From an uncultured Clostridia bacterium (lineage in GTDB: Bacteria > Bacillota > Clostridia > TANB77 > CAG-508), in the NCBI GenBank assembly GCA_947589135.1, contig CANPZT010000024.1, positions 1 through 15,077 of the forward strand: a stretch of 15,077 nt of DNA, written 5' to 3'. Of the stretch, positions 1 to 7,442 are shown piece after piece. The translations under genes and the position numbers were made by a program. Every line of letters begins with the position of its first letter. Positions within the stretch are counted from its first letter, which is position 1. The notes under the pieces were generated by a model. That model made no database searches, was not told the origin of the DNA, and saw only the letters and a program-made list of their open reading frames with translations.

Positions 1-1871
1 ATATATACACCTTTTGAATGAGATGGACCAGAAATTTCTACTTCTCTTTCAATATTTACAACACCAGTTTTTCCTGTATAAGTATTAACTGTTATTTTTG
101 CTGGTTTCCCAAATGTATAATCTCCGATTGTCATAACGGTTAAACCATTTAATTGTCCAACTTCGTATCCAGAAGTGTTAATTAAAAGTGTATTTTCTTT
201 TATCATTTCTAAATATTTTGCATCATATTTTTTTACTCTTTCAATTCTTTCTTCTAAAGCTTTATTAATAAATTTATCAGTTACAATTTTTGATTTTGAA
301 ATTTTTGCCCATGTAGCAGCCTCTCCAACTACTTGTATCAAATCATTAAACCTAGTAGAAATTTTATTGTGACTTCCTGCTAATTTTGAAGCATATTCGA
401 CAAGTCTTGCCATTGCTGATTTATCTAAATGAGGAAGTTCTTCAGTTTCACAGAATCCATGAATAATTTGTGCAAGTTTATTTACATTTGATGAATTAAT
501 ATCAGCTGTTTCTTCAAATTCTACTTTGATTTTAAATAACTTTCTAAAATCAGAATCCATTGCTAAAAGAGTTTGATAAATACTACTATTTCCAATTAAA
601 ATAACTTTTAAATCAAGAGGAATTGGTTCAGGTTTTAAAGAAATTAAAACCATAGAAGAACGTTGTTCTGTTGCATTGTCAATTCCTATTTTTTTAACTC
701 TTAATGCTTTCTTTAAATTTTCATAACATGCAGGATTAGCAAGTAAATCTTTTGCTTGAAAAACAATATATCCTCCATTTGCTTTTTGTAATAAGCCTGG
801 TTTTAGCATAGTATGATCTGTTTTTAAAGACCCATAATAATTTTCATATTCTATTGTGCCAAAAATGTTATTATAAGAATAATTTGAATCCATAATAACT
901 GGTGCACCTTCGCGATTTGAATTATCAATAAATAAATTAACACGATAATTTAAACAAGGGTCAGGTTTTTTTGCCATTGGATTTTGTACTTGCTGTCCTT
1001 GTTGATTTTTATTATTATCTGTTTCAAGGAAAGAAGGAATATTTTTTAGTATATCTTCTTTTATATTTGTTAAAAATTGATTAATTTTTTTGTTTCTTTT
1101 ATATTTTGATTTTAAATAATTAATATGAACATTTACTGTAAGTAAAGCAATATTTGATTGCCATTCTGAGATTTTTTTATCAGATTGGCGTTCAATTTCT
1201 TTAATTTGACCAATTACATTCATAATTTGTTCTTGAACAATTACAGATTTTTTTTCATATTCTTGTTTTAAGTTTTCATCTAATTTATCAAATTCTTCTT
1301 CTTCAATTGCTTTTCCATTAACAATAGGCATCATATATATACCATTTTGAGATGCTTTTACTTGGAAATTATATTTAGAAGCATCTTCATTTAATTTATC
1401 TAATAAAGCAGAACGTTTTGCTTCAAACTCTTGTTTAATTAATGCTTTTTCTTTTTCAAAATCATCATTATTAAAAGTTTTTTGAATATCTTTTTTGATT
1501 TCTTTAATAAATCCATCCATAGAATCTTTAAATTCTTTTCCTTGACCAGCAGGCAAATCAACTGCAATTGGTTCATTTGGATTATCAAAATTATAAATAT
1601 AACACCAATCTGAAGGCACTTTTTTCTTAGCTGCAATTTTATCTAGATAATTTTTGGTATACATCGTTTTTCCAACTCCGCTTGGTCCTTCTAGATACAA
1701 ATTATATCCCTTTACATCTACTTGCAATCCGAATTCTAAAGCCTTTATTCCTCTATCTTGTCCAATTCCAGTTTGTATTGATTCTAAACTTTCAGTAGTT
1801 TCAAAATTAAAAACATTAGGATTACATATCATTTTTAAATCAGTATAATTTAATTCATTTTTCTTTTTCAT
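1..1871 (-). CDS. Lon-like ATP-dependent protease (COG1067 / AAA_32 type), 3' end cut by the window edge
   Basis: The reading frame is open without a stop from the ATG at 1871 down to base 1 (about 623 codons), behind the ribosome site GGAGG. Seen: a Walker A motif GPSGVGKT at residues 62-69, a helical charged insert at about 110-270, the segment GGYIVFQAKDLL typical of this family in the second ATPase half, KVILIGNSS further on, and IEREVEISGPSHSKGVY at the truncated end, where the Lon-type protease domain begins. Known of the family: cytoplasmic AAA+ proteases with an N-terminal ATPase and a C-terminal Ser-Lys protease domain, usually near 750-800 residues. The window therefore lacks roughly the last 150-180 residues, including the catalytic Ser and Lys, and activity cannot be judged here. 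It is the first gene after its own consensus promoter and diverges from tetR. The family assignment is firm, the exact subgroup (LonB or LonC/YcbZ) is not. Confidence 0.9.
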   Translation of the reverse strand, partial: MKKKNELNYTDLKMICNPNVFNFETTESLESIQTGIGQDRGIKALEFGLQVDVKGYNLYLEGPSGVGKTMYTKNYLDKIAAKKKVPSDWCYIYNFDNPNEPIAVDLPAGQGKEFKDSMDGFIKEIKKDIQKTFNNDDFEKEKALIKQEFEAKRSALLDKLNEDASKYNFQVKASQNGIYMMPIVNGKAIEEEEFDKLDENLKQEYEKKSVIVQEQIMNVIGQIKEIERQSDKKISEWQSNIALLTVNVHINYLKSKYKRNKKINQFLTNIKEDILKNIPSFLETDNNKNQQGQQVQNPMAKKPDPCLNYRVNLFIDNSNREGAPVIMDSNYSYNNIFGTIEYENYYGSLKTDHTMLKPGLLQKANGGYIVFQAKDLLANPACYENLKKALRVKKIGIDNATEQRSSMVLISLKPEPIPLDLKVILIGNSSIYQTLLAMDSDFRKLFKIKVEFEETADINSSNVNKLAQIIHGFCETEELPHLDKSAMARLVEYASKLAGSHNKISTRFNDLIQVVGEAATWAKISKSKIVTDKFINKALEERIERVKKYDAKYLEMIKENTLLINTSGYEVGQLNGLTVMTIGDYTFGKPAKITVNTYTGKTGVVNIEREVEISGPSHSKGVY

Positions 1872-2026
1872 TCGTTTCCTCCAAAATTTTTCTTAGTATA
1901 TCCAAAATAATAGCTTTTCATTAGTAAGTTTAATCTTATTTATAAAATAATTTGTATATTTGTATTTTATATTACTTATAAAAAAAAGTAAAGAAAAATG
2001 TTGAAAAATATCAAAAATACTAACTT

Positions 2027-2055
2027 ATTATATTTATAGTAAATTAGACTGTCAA
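2027..2055 (-). promoter_or_regulatory. Consensus sigma-A promoter for the Lon-like protease gene
   Basis: Read on the minus strand, TTGACA (2055-2050) and TATAAT (2032-2027) are separated by exactly 17 bases: a perfect consensus promoter. Transcription would begin near 2020, giving a leader of about 150 bases before the ATG at 1871. The -35 hexamer is the outermost part of the left arm of the 33-bp inverted repeat, so the repeat supplies part of this promoter. Confidence 0.75.
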
Positions 2056-2203
2056 AAGAGTATTATATTTTTTATTTATAACTCCCAACTACATAATAGA
2101 CTGTTAAATAAATTTTATAATAAATTATAAAATTTATTAACATTCTATAATTTGTTGGTCCCCCCGAATTGTTATAAATAAAAAATATAATACTCTTTTG
2201 ACA
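2050..2203. repeat. 154-bp nested inverted repeat with perfect 33-bp arms (MITE-like or structured RNA)
   Basis: The outer arms 2050-2082 and 2171-2203 are perfect reverse complements over 33 bases. Inside lies a second hairpin: 2103-2120 pairs with 2125-2141 (17 of 18 positions, loop TAAA). A run of six C at 2160-2165 stands out in this AT-rich DNA. Both outer ends read TTGACA outward. I see no convincing target-site duplication, no ORF, and no T-run placed as in a simple terminator. Possible identities are a small non-autonomous mobile element, a structured RNA, or a regulatory cruciform. The rest of the 1872-2331 gap holds only the two promoters and AT-rich leader sequence. Confidence 0.7.
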
Positions 2204-2261
2204 AAAATTCTTTTGATAATAACTATATAATTATACTGGGTGTTCGAAAATAATAAAACTA

Positions 2262-2290
2262 TTGCAATATTTTATAAAAAAATATATAAT
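2262..2290 (+). promoter_or_regulatory. Promoter for the tetR - acyl-CoA synthetase operon
   Basis: TTGCAA (2262-2267), a 17-base spacer, then TATAAT (2285-2290), with a predicted start near 2297, about 35 bases before tetR. An imperfect inverted repeat spans 2261-2298 (ATTGCAAT... against ...ATTTCAAT) and could be the operator through which the TetR protein controls itself. The operator part is weak in such AT-rich DNA. Confidence 0.6.
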
Positions 2291-2331
2291 AATTTCAATA
2301 ATCATGCTAGAATGAAAGGATGAACTTAAGT

Positions 2332-2901
2332 ATGAATAAAACAAAAAGAAAAATATTTGAAACATCCATGAAATTATTTGCAGAAAAAGGATATGATGCA
2401 ACTAGCATAGAAGAAATAACAGCAACAGTAGGAGTCGCAAAAGGCACTTTATATTATCATTTTTCAAGCAAAGAAGAAATTTTTAATTTTTTAGTAGAAG
2501 AAGGAATAAAATTATTACAAAATAGTGTTGATATTAAAACATCAAAATTTTCAAACTATATAGATAAACTAAAAGCAGTTATATTGATTCAAATTAAAAT
2601 AGTTGCAAAATATGAAGATTTAATTACTATATTATTAAGTGAATTTTGGGGAAAAGGTACAAGAAATAAAATGTGCAAAGATCATATTTTGGAATATATC
2701 AAACAAATTGAAAATATTGTAATACAAGGAATTGAAAAAGGAGAAATTAAGCAAGGAAATCCACAAGCTATTGCTTCTGAAATTTATGGACTAATATGTT
2801 CGAGTTTAGTTTATAAAATCAGAAATGATGGAGACATCAATGTGATGGAATTATACAAAGAGTTTGAAAATACAATTATTGAAGGATTAAAAATAAAATA
2901 A
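2332..2901 (+). CDS. TetR/AcrR-family transcriptional regulator, probably of fatty-acid metabolism
   Basis: This is a DNA-binding repressor of about 189 aa, the normal TetR size. Residues about 6-55 form the TetR helix-turn-helix domain: IFETSMKLFAEKGYDATS, IEEITATVGVAKGTLYYHF, then SSKEEIFNFL. The rest is the all-helical ligand and dimer domain, which is variable and does not identify the ligand. Start choice: an upstream in-frame ATG at 2320 overlaps the ribosome site AAAGGA (2315-2320) itself, so the ATG at 2332, 11 bases after it, is more likely. The gene ends 17 bases before the acyl-CoA synthetase, so the two are almost certainly one transcript. From family knowledge, TetR proteins beside acyl-CoA synthetases often sense acyl-CoA (as FadR does in bacilli). 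That role is inferred here from the neighbour only. Confidence 0.9.
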   Translation: MNKTKRKIFETSMKLFAEKGYDATSIEEITATVGVAKGTLYYHFSSKEEIFNFLVEEGIKLLQNSVDIKTSKFSNYIDKLKAVILIQIKIVAKYEDLITILLSEFWGKGTRNKMCKDHILEYIKQIENIVIQGIEKGEIKQGNPQAIASEIYGLICSSLVYKIRNDGDINVMELYKEFENTIIEGLKIK

Positions 2902-2918
2902 AAGGAGTAAAACAAAAA

Positions 2919-4631
2919 ATGAGAGAACCAAATCATGAATTTATGGAATTTACAGATTTAAAAGATATGTTAAAAAAATCTGGAGAAGCATATGGAGACA
3001 AAGATGCATATGTATTTAAAACAGATAACCCTGAAGAATTTAGAAAAATTACTCACAAAGAATTTAGAGATGATATAGATTATTTAGGTACAGCTTTGAT
3101 TAATATGGGTTTAAAAGATAAAAGAATTGCAGTTATATCAGAAAATCGATACGAATGGGGAGTTGCTTACTTAGCAATAGCTGCAGGAACAGGTGTTGTA
3201 GTTCCATTAGATAAATCATTACCAAATAATGAAATTGAAAGTTTAATAATTCGTTCAGAAGTAGAAGCAATTTTTTATTCAAGTAAATATGATGAAATAA
3301 TGAATAGCATAAAGAAAAAAGAAAACACAAATGTCAAATTTTTCATTTCAATGGATTTGGACAAAAAAGAAAATAATATATATTCACAAAAAGAGTTAAT
3401 TGAGCAAGGTAAAAAATTAGTTGAAAAAGGAAATAGAGAATTTATAGATAGTAAAATAGATAATGAGAAAATGGGAATAATGTTATTTACATCAGGAACA
3501 ACGGCAATGTCAAAAGCTGTTATGTTATCACATAAAAATATTTGTGCGAATTTAATGGATATTGCTGCAACAATTAAAGTTGATGAAACAGACAGATTTT
3601 TATCATTTTTGCCATTACATCATACATTTGAATGTACAGTAGGATTTTTATATCCTATTTCAAAAGGTAGTTCAATTGCGTTTTGTGAAGGAATTAGATA
3701 TATTGCAGATAATATTAAAGAATTCAAAATTACAGTAATGATTTCAGTACCAATTTTATTTGAGTCAATGTATAAAAAAGTAATGAAAGCAATAGAGAAA
3801 AAAGGAAAACTAGAAACTGTAAAAAAAGGAATTAAAATTAGCCAATTTTTATTGAAATTTAAAATTGATATAAGAAAAAAATTATTTAAAGAAATTCATG
3901 ATAATTTTGGAGGAAAGCTTAGATTATTTGTAGCAGGAGGTGCTGCTCTTGATCCTGAAACAGAAAAAGGATTCAATGAATTAGGTATAAAAATGTATCA
4001 AGGATATGGACTAACAGAGAGTTCTCCAGTTATTGCAGCAGAAGATGATAAATACATAAGATTAGGTTCTATTGGAAAGGCATTTCCAAGTTTAGAAGTT
4101 AAAGTAATAGAACCAAATGAAGAAGAAATAGGAGAATTACTTGTTAAAGGACCATCTATTATGCTTGGATATTACAATAATGAAGAAGCAACAAAAGAAA
4201 CAATTGATGAAGAAGGATGGCTACATACAGGTGATTTAGCAAAAATAGACAAAGATGGATTTATATTCCTTTCAGGCAGAAAGAAATTTGTGATAGTATT
4301 AAAGAATGGTAAAAATATTTATCCAGAAGAACTAGAAACACTTGTAAATAAAATAGAAGGTGTATCAGAAAGTTTTGTATACGGAAGACCAGAAGAAGAT
4401 GGAGATTATAAAATATGTGCAAAAATTGTATATGATAAAGAAATGGTAAAAGAAGTTTATGAAACAGAAGATGAGAATGAATTAAAAGAAATTATTTGGA
4501 AAGAAGTAAAAAAAGTAAATAAAACAATGCCAGCATATAAATATATTAGAGAAATAAAAGTTACAGATCAACCATTAATAAAAACTACTACACAAAAGAT
4601 AAAAAGATTTGAAGAAATTAAAACGGTATAA
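2919..4631 (+). CDS. AMP-binding long-chain fatty-acid--CoA ligase (acyl-CoA synthetase)
   Basis: The 570-aa protein belongs to the ANL adenylate-forming superfamily and would activate a fatty acid to acyl-AMP and then acyl-CoA using ATP. Seen in order: the P-loop TSGTTAMSKAVMLSH (residues 191-205), LPLHHTFE (231-238), YGLTESSP (363-370) for adenine binding, TGDLAKIDKDGFIFLSGR (437-454) with the ribose-binding Asp, the hinge and NGKNIYPEELE, and a C-terminal TTTQKIKR whose Lys at about 560 fits the catalytic lysine. The P-loop is unusual: the commoner form is TSGTTGxPKGV, here A, S and A replace G, P and G. Length and the YGLTES context fit long-chain ligases (FadD/FAA1 type) best. The substrate is not readable from sequence. 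The gene has the ribosome site AAAGGAG, is co-transcribed with the upstream TetR gene and is closed by a strong terminator. Confidence 0.9.
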   Translation: MREPNHEFMEFTDLKDMLKKSGEAYGDKDAYVFKTDNPEEFRKITHKEFRDDIDYLGTALINMGLKDKRIAVISENRYEWGVAYLAIAAGTGVVVPLDKSLPNNEIESLIIRSEVEAIFYSSKYDEIMNSIKKKENTNVKFFISMDLDKKENNIYSQKELIEQGKKLVEKGNREFIDSKIDNEKMGIMLFTSGTTAMSKAVMLSHKNICANLMDIAATIKVDETDRFLSFLPLHHTFECTVGFLYPISKGSSIAFCEGIRYIADNIKEFKITVMISVPILFESMYKKVMKAIEKKGKLETVKKGIKISQFLLKFKIDIRKKLFKEIHDNFGGKLRLFVAGGAALDPETEKGFNELGIKMYQGYGLTESSPVIAAEDDKYIRLGSIGKAFPSLEVKVIEPNEEEIGELLVKGPSIMLGYYNNEEATKETIDEEGWLHTGDLAKIDKDGFIFLSGRKKFVIVLKNGKNIYPEELETLVNKIEGVSESFVYGRPEEDGDYKICAKIVYDKEMVKEVYETEDENELKEIIWKEVKKVNKTMPAYKYIREIKVTDQPLIKTTTQKIKRFEEIKTV

Positions 4632-4637
4632 AAACAT

Positions 4638-4686
4638 AAAAAAGCTTTATAATTATATTTTTTATATAATTATAAAGCTTTTTTTT
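4638..4686 (+). terminator. Strong intrinsic terminator after the acyl-CoA synthetase gene
   Basis: Perfect 21-bp stem: 4638-4658 pairs with 4664-4684, loop TTTTT. The A-run on the left and T-run on the right would let it act in both directions. Confidence 0.9.
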
Positions 4687-4772
4687 AGACTATTATATAA
4701 CAAAATATATAAAACATTTAGGGAAAATAATATAACATAAATTTTAAGAAAAGAACATTTTATATCATTTAG

Positions 4773-4811
4773 TGTAATATAAATGTAACATTAGTGTAAC
4801 AAAAATTTAAC
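4773..4811 (+). promoter_or_regulatory. Four direct hexamer repeats phased at 11 bp: candidate PhoB/PhoP-type response-regulator site
   Basis: TGTAAT (4773), TGTAAC (4784), TGTAAC (4795) and TTTAAC (4806) start exactly 11 bases apart, each hexamer followed by five other bases. Shifted by one base they read GTAATA, GTAACA, GTAACA, TTAACA. Known: PhoP of Bacillus binds tandem TT(A/T/C)ACA-like hexamers with spacers of about 5 bases, placed upstream of the -35. Here the array ends about 20 bases before the -35 at 4832. A further TGTAAC lies at 4843 in the spacer of the promoter. The phasing is seen directly, the identity of the regulator is inference. Confidence 0.45.
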
Positions 4812-4831
4812 AAAAAATTACGAATCAACTA

Positions 4832-4860
4832 TTGTAGTTTTTTGTAACTTAATGTATAAT
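4832..4860 (+). promoter_or_regulatory. Promoter for the unknown coiled-coil protein gene
   Basis: TTGTAG (4832-4837), 17-base spacer, TATAAT (4855-4860). The predicted start is near 4867, about 47 bases before the ATG at 4914. The -35 is weak, which fits a promoter that relies on an activator bound to the repeats just upstream. Confidence 0.6.
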
Positions 4861-4913
4861 TATAAGTGAAATAGTAAAAAGCAATCATGCGTAAGATAAA
4901 GGAGGTACATTAC

Positions 4914-5753
4914 ATGTCTAGATCTGGCATAGTAAATGTGAGAATGGTTATCACAGAAGAAAAAATATTATCAAATATAGATAAAGTAAAAAAACTAATA
5001 AATCCAAACAGTAAAAAACAAATTGTACAATTAGAGGAAGATACTTATTTTAAGGATTTGGTTGAGTCAATAAAGACTTATTTAATAGAATATCCAAAAA
5101 AGAAAAACTTCCCATCAAGTGTTTATAAAGCTGCTTATGATTTAGTTGAATTTGCTACAAACCAATTTGAAGAAAATACAAAAAGTATTGAGGATTTAAT
5201 TAGACAAAGAGAACAAAACATTGCTTTAGCAGGACAATTAAAAGAATTATTAGAAGCAGTAGAAAATAAAGAAGAAGATTGGAAAAACCAAGTAAAGAAA
5301 GCAGAACAAAACTTTGCAGAAGATATTATAGAAACTTTAACAATTGTAGGAAAAGCAAAAGATACAGAAGTACCAGACTATAAAGATGCAGTAAAATTAT
5401 TAAATGCTAGAATTAATAACTTAGAATCTAATTTACATATTGAAATTGATATGGAAAGAATTGAAGATAGATCAAAAGCATTAAGTTATATTGGAATAGA
5501 AATAGCAGATGCATTAAAAACAATTCCAACACCAATAGAAGTACCACAACAAATAACACAAGAAGAACCTAAACAAATTGTTGAAGAACAGCAACAAGAA
5601 TATGTACAAGAAATGACATTTGAATCAAAACCAAGCTTATGGGAAAGAATTAAAAATAGTAAGTTTGTTAAAACAATTAGATACATAGCTAAAATAAGAG
5701 TTGTTTTAGATTATTCAGCACTTCCAGAAGGAAGAGGAGAAAACAATCAATAG
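4914..5753 (+). CDS. Unrecognised soluble protein, 279 aa, predicted coiled coil
   Basis: I do not recognise this protein. Start: an in-frame ATG at 4887 lies upstream of the strong ribosome site AAAGGAGG (4898-4905), so the ATG at 4914, 8 bases after it, is the start. Seen: a short N-terminal segment (SGIVNVRMVITEEKIL), a long helical charged region (about residues 75-200) rich in Glu, Lys and Gln with likely coiled-coil stretches, a Pro/Gln/Glu-rich linker (about 205-235, with IPTPIEVPQQ and a VEEQQQEYVQE stretch), and a basic amphipathic tail (about 240-265, LWERIKNSKFVKTIRYIAKI) that could bind membrane or nucleic acid. There is no signal peptide, clear membrane segment, cysteine cluster or nucleotide motif. 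It is a single-gene transcription unit between two terminators, preceded by the phased repeat array. The layout resembles bacterial scaffold proteins only in general shape, and no function is claimed. Confidence 0.85.
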   Translation: MSRSGIVNVRMVITEEKILSNIDKVKKLINPNSKKQIVQLEEDTYFKDLVESIKTYLIEYPKKKNFPSSVYKAAYDLVEFATNQFEENTKSIEDLIRQREQNIALAGQLKELLEAVENKEEDWKNQVKKAEQNFAEDIIETLTIVGKAKDTEVPDYKDAVKLLNARINNLESNLHIEIDMERIEDRSKALSYIGIEIADALKTIPTPIEVPQQITQEEPKQIVEEQQQEYVQEMTFESKPSLWERIKNSKFVKTIRYIAKIRVVLDYSALPEGRGENNQ

Positions 5754-5759
5754 AATTAT

Positions 5760-5800
5760 AAAAAACATTTTGTAGAATAAATTTCACAAAATGTTTTTTT
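5760..5800 (+). terminator. Intrinsic terminator after the coiled-coil protein gene
   Basis: AAAAACATTTTGT (5761-5773) pairs perfectly with ACAAAATGTTTTT (5786-5798), loop of 12 bases, followed by more T. Confidence 0.85.
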
Positions 5801-5839
5801 AAAATATATAGTTAAATTGTAAATTTATTGTGTTTATTC

Positions 5840-5868
5840 TTGATAACTAAAAAAAATTAATGTATAAT
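5840..5868 (+). promoter_or_regulatory. Promoter of the lepB-holB-ricT-ferredoxin operon
   Basis: TTGATA (5840-5845), 17-base spacer, TATAAT (5863-5868). The predicted start is near 5875, about 29 bases before the TTG start of lepB. Confidence 0.7.
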
Positions 5869-5903
5869 AGAAAAGTAATTAAAAAACAAAGGAAGCGATT
5901 AAT

Positions 5904-6536
5904 TTGAATTCAAACATAAAAGAAATATTAGAGTGGATATATTGTATTATTATTGCATTAGTATTAGCAGTATTATTTAGATATTTTATAGGAACGCCAA
6001 CCATTGTAAAACAAGTTTCTATGTATCCCACATTAGTTCAAGACCAAAGATTATGGCTTAATAGATGGGGAAGAACTACAAAAACATTACCAAAAAGAGG
6101 AGAAATAATTACTTTTGAAGAACCTTCAAAAACAAATTATGCATATTCAGAAATAGATGAAGAAAATCCAGTTGCACAATATGAAAATAAAACAGGAATT
6201 AGATGGTTTATTAATAACTTTTTGGAAATAGGAAAAAGAAGTTACATTAAAAGAGTAATTGCACTTCCTGGAGAACATGTAGAAATTAAAGAAGAAAAAG
6301 TTTATATAAATGGAGAAGAATTAGAAGAACCATATTTACAAGATGGAGTTGTAACAGATGTAGTAGGAGCAGGATTCACTGATTTTATAGTTCCAGAAAA
6401 TTGTGTTTTTGCAATGGGAGACAATAGAAACCATAGTACAGATTGTAGAGCATTTGGATGTATACCACTAGAAAAAATAGAAAGTACAGTATCAATTAGA
6501 ATTTGGCCATTAAATCAATGGGGAAAAGTAGAATAA
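5904..6536 (+). CDS. lepB: Signal peptidase I
   Basis: A membrane-bound serine protease that removes signal peptides from secreted proteins, acting on the outer face of the membrane. The protein has 210 aa, with one N-terminal membrane segment (about residues 12-31). Box B is SMYPTL (39-44) with catalytic Ser39, box D is YIKRVIALPGE (114-124) with catalytic Lys116, and box E is GDNRNHSTDCR (172-182). In box E the usual SxDSR has Cys181 in place of Ser, a small variation outside the catalytic dyad. The start is TTG, supported by AAAGGA at 5888-5893 and by the absence of a better in-frame ATG. It is the first gene of an operon: holB starts 15 bases after its stop. The single membrane anchor and size fit the SipS-like class of Gram-positive bacteria. 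Confidence 0.95.
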   Translation: MNSNIKEILEWIYCIIIALVLAVLFRYFIGTPTIVKQVSMYPTLVQDQRLWLNRWGRTTKTLPKRGEIITFEEPSKTNYAYSEIDEENPVAQYENKTGIRWFINNFLEIGKRSYIKRVIALPGEHVEIKEEKVYINGEELEEPYLQDGVVTDVVGAGFTDFIVPENCVFAMGDNRNHSTDCRAFGCIPLEKIESTVSIRIWPLNQWGKVE

Positions 6537-6551
6537 TAAAGGAGCTTAAAG

Positions 6552-7442
6552 ATGTTTGAAAAAATAATTGGAAATAATCAAATAAAAGATACATTAGAAA
6601 AATCCATTAAACAAAATAAAACATCACATAGCTATTTATTTGTTGGAATCGAAGGAATTGGAAAAAAATTATTTGCAATACAATTTGCAAAAGCATTATT
6701 ATGTTTAAGTGAAGAGAAATATTGTAACAAATGTAAATCATGTATTGAATTTGATACAAATAATAATCCTGATTTTTCTTATATAGAATCAGAAGGCAAT
6801 AGTATAAAAATCGAACAAATAAGAAATTTACAAAAAAGAATACAAGAAAAGCCAATTATATCAAACAAAAAAGTGTATATTATAAATGATGCACACCTTA
6901 TGACGCAAGAAGCTCAAAATTGTTTATTAAAGACATTAGAAGAACCACCAGAATTTGCAACAATTATCTTAATTGGCTCAAATGAAACTGCATTTTTACC
7001 TACCATAAAATCAAGATGTACAATTATGAATTTTAATAAAATAAACAAAGAAGAATTACAAAAGTATTTATCAGAAAATTATAACTTAAAAGACATTAGT
7101 GAAAGTATGATAGAGATATTTCAAGGGAGTATTGGAAAAGCAATTAAATTAAAAGATAAGCAAGAAGAATATGAACAATTAGAAATGCTTATAAACAAAA
7201 TTGAGCAAATAGATTTAATAGAATTATTAAATTTATCTCAAGTATTATATCAATCTAAAGATGAAATAGATGAAATTTTAGAATATATAAATATTATTTT
7301 ACTAAGAAAAGCAAAACAGAACTATTTATACACAAATTGTATTGAAATTGTGGAAAATACTAAAAAAAGATTGAAACAAAATGCAAATTATGATATGAGT
7401 ATAGATAACATGCTATTTAACATGTGGGAGGAAATAAATTGA
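6552..7442 (+). CDS. holB: DNA polymerase III delta' subunit (clamp-loader ATPase)
   Basis: The delta' subunit of the clamp loader, which helps place the sliding clamp on DNA at the replication fork. The 296-aa protein has an AAA+ domain: modified Walker A GIEGIGKK (32-39), four zinc-ligand cysteines (Cys51, 58, 61, 64) in the CxxCxxC arrangement typical of DnaX and delta', Walker B-like VYIINDAH (about 107-114), TLEEPP, and the SRC motif in TIKSRCTI. The SRC arginine finger acts on a neighbouring subunit. The C-terminal part is helical and poorly conserved, as usual. Ribosome site AAAGGAG. Its TGA stop overlaps the TTG start of ricT by sharing TTGA (7439-7442), indicating translational coupling. 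The holB-ricT order is conserved in many Bacillota, which supports both calls. Confidence 0.95.
   Translation: MFEKIIGNNQIKDTLEKSIKQNKTSHSYLFVGIEGIGKKLFAIQFAKALLCLSEEKYCNKCKSCIEFDTNNNPDFSYIESEGNSIKIEQIRNLQKRIQEKPIISNKKVYIINDAHLMTQEAQNCLLKTLEEPPEFATIILIGSNETAFLPTIKSRCTIMNFNKINKEELQKYLSENYNLKDISESMIEIFQGSIGKAIKLKDKQEEYEQLEMLINKIEQIDLIELLNLSQVLYQSKDEIDEILEYINIILLRKAKQNYLYTNCIEIVENTKKRLKQNANYDMSIDNMLFNMWEEIN

Noticed and set aside
2041..2209. AAATT on both sides of the 33-bp inverted repeat as target-site duplication
   Set aside because: The two copies are at unequal distances from the arm ends, and such a pentamer is expected by chance here.
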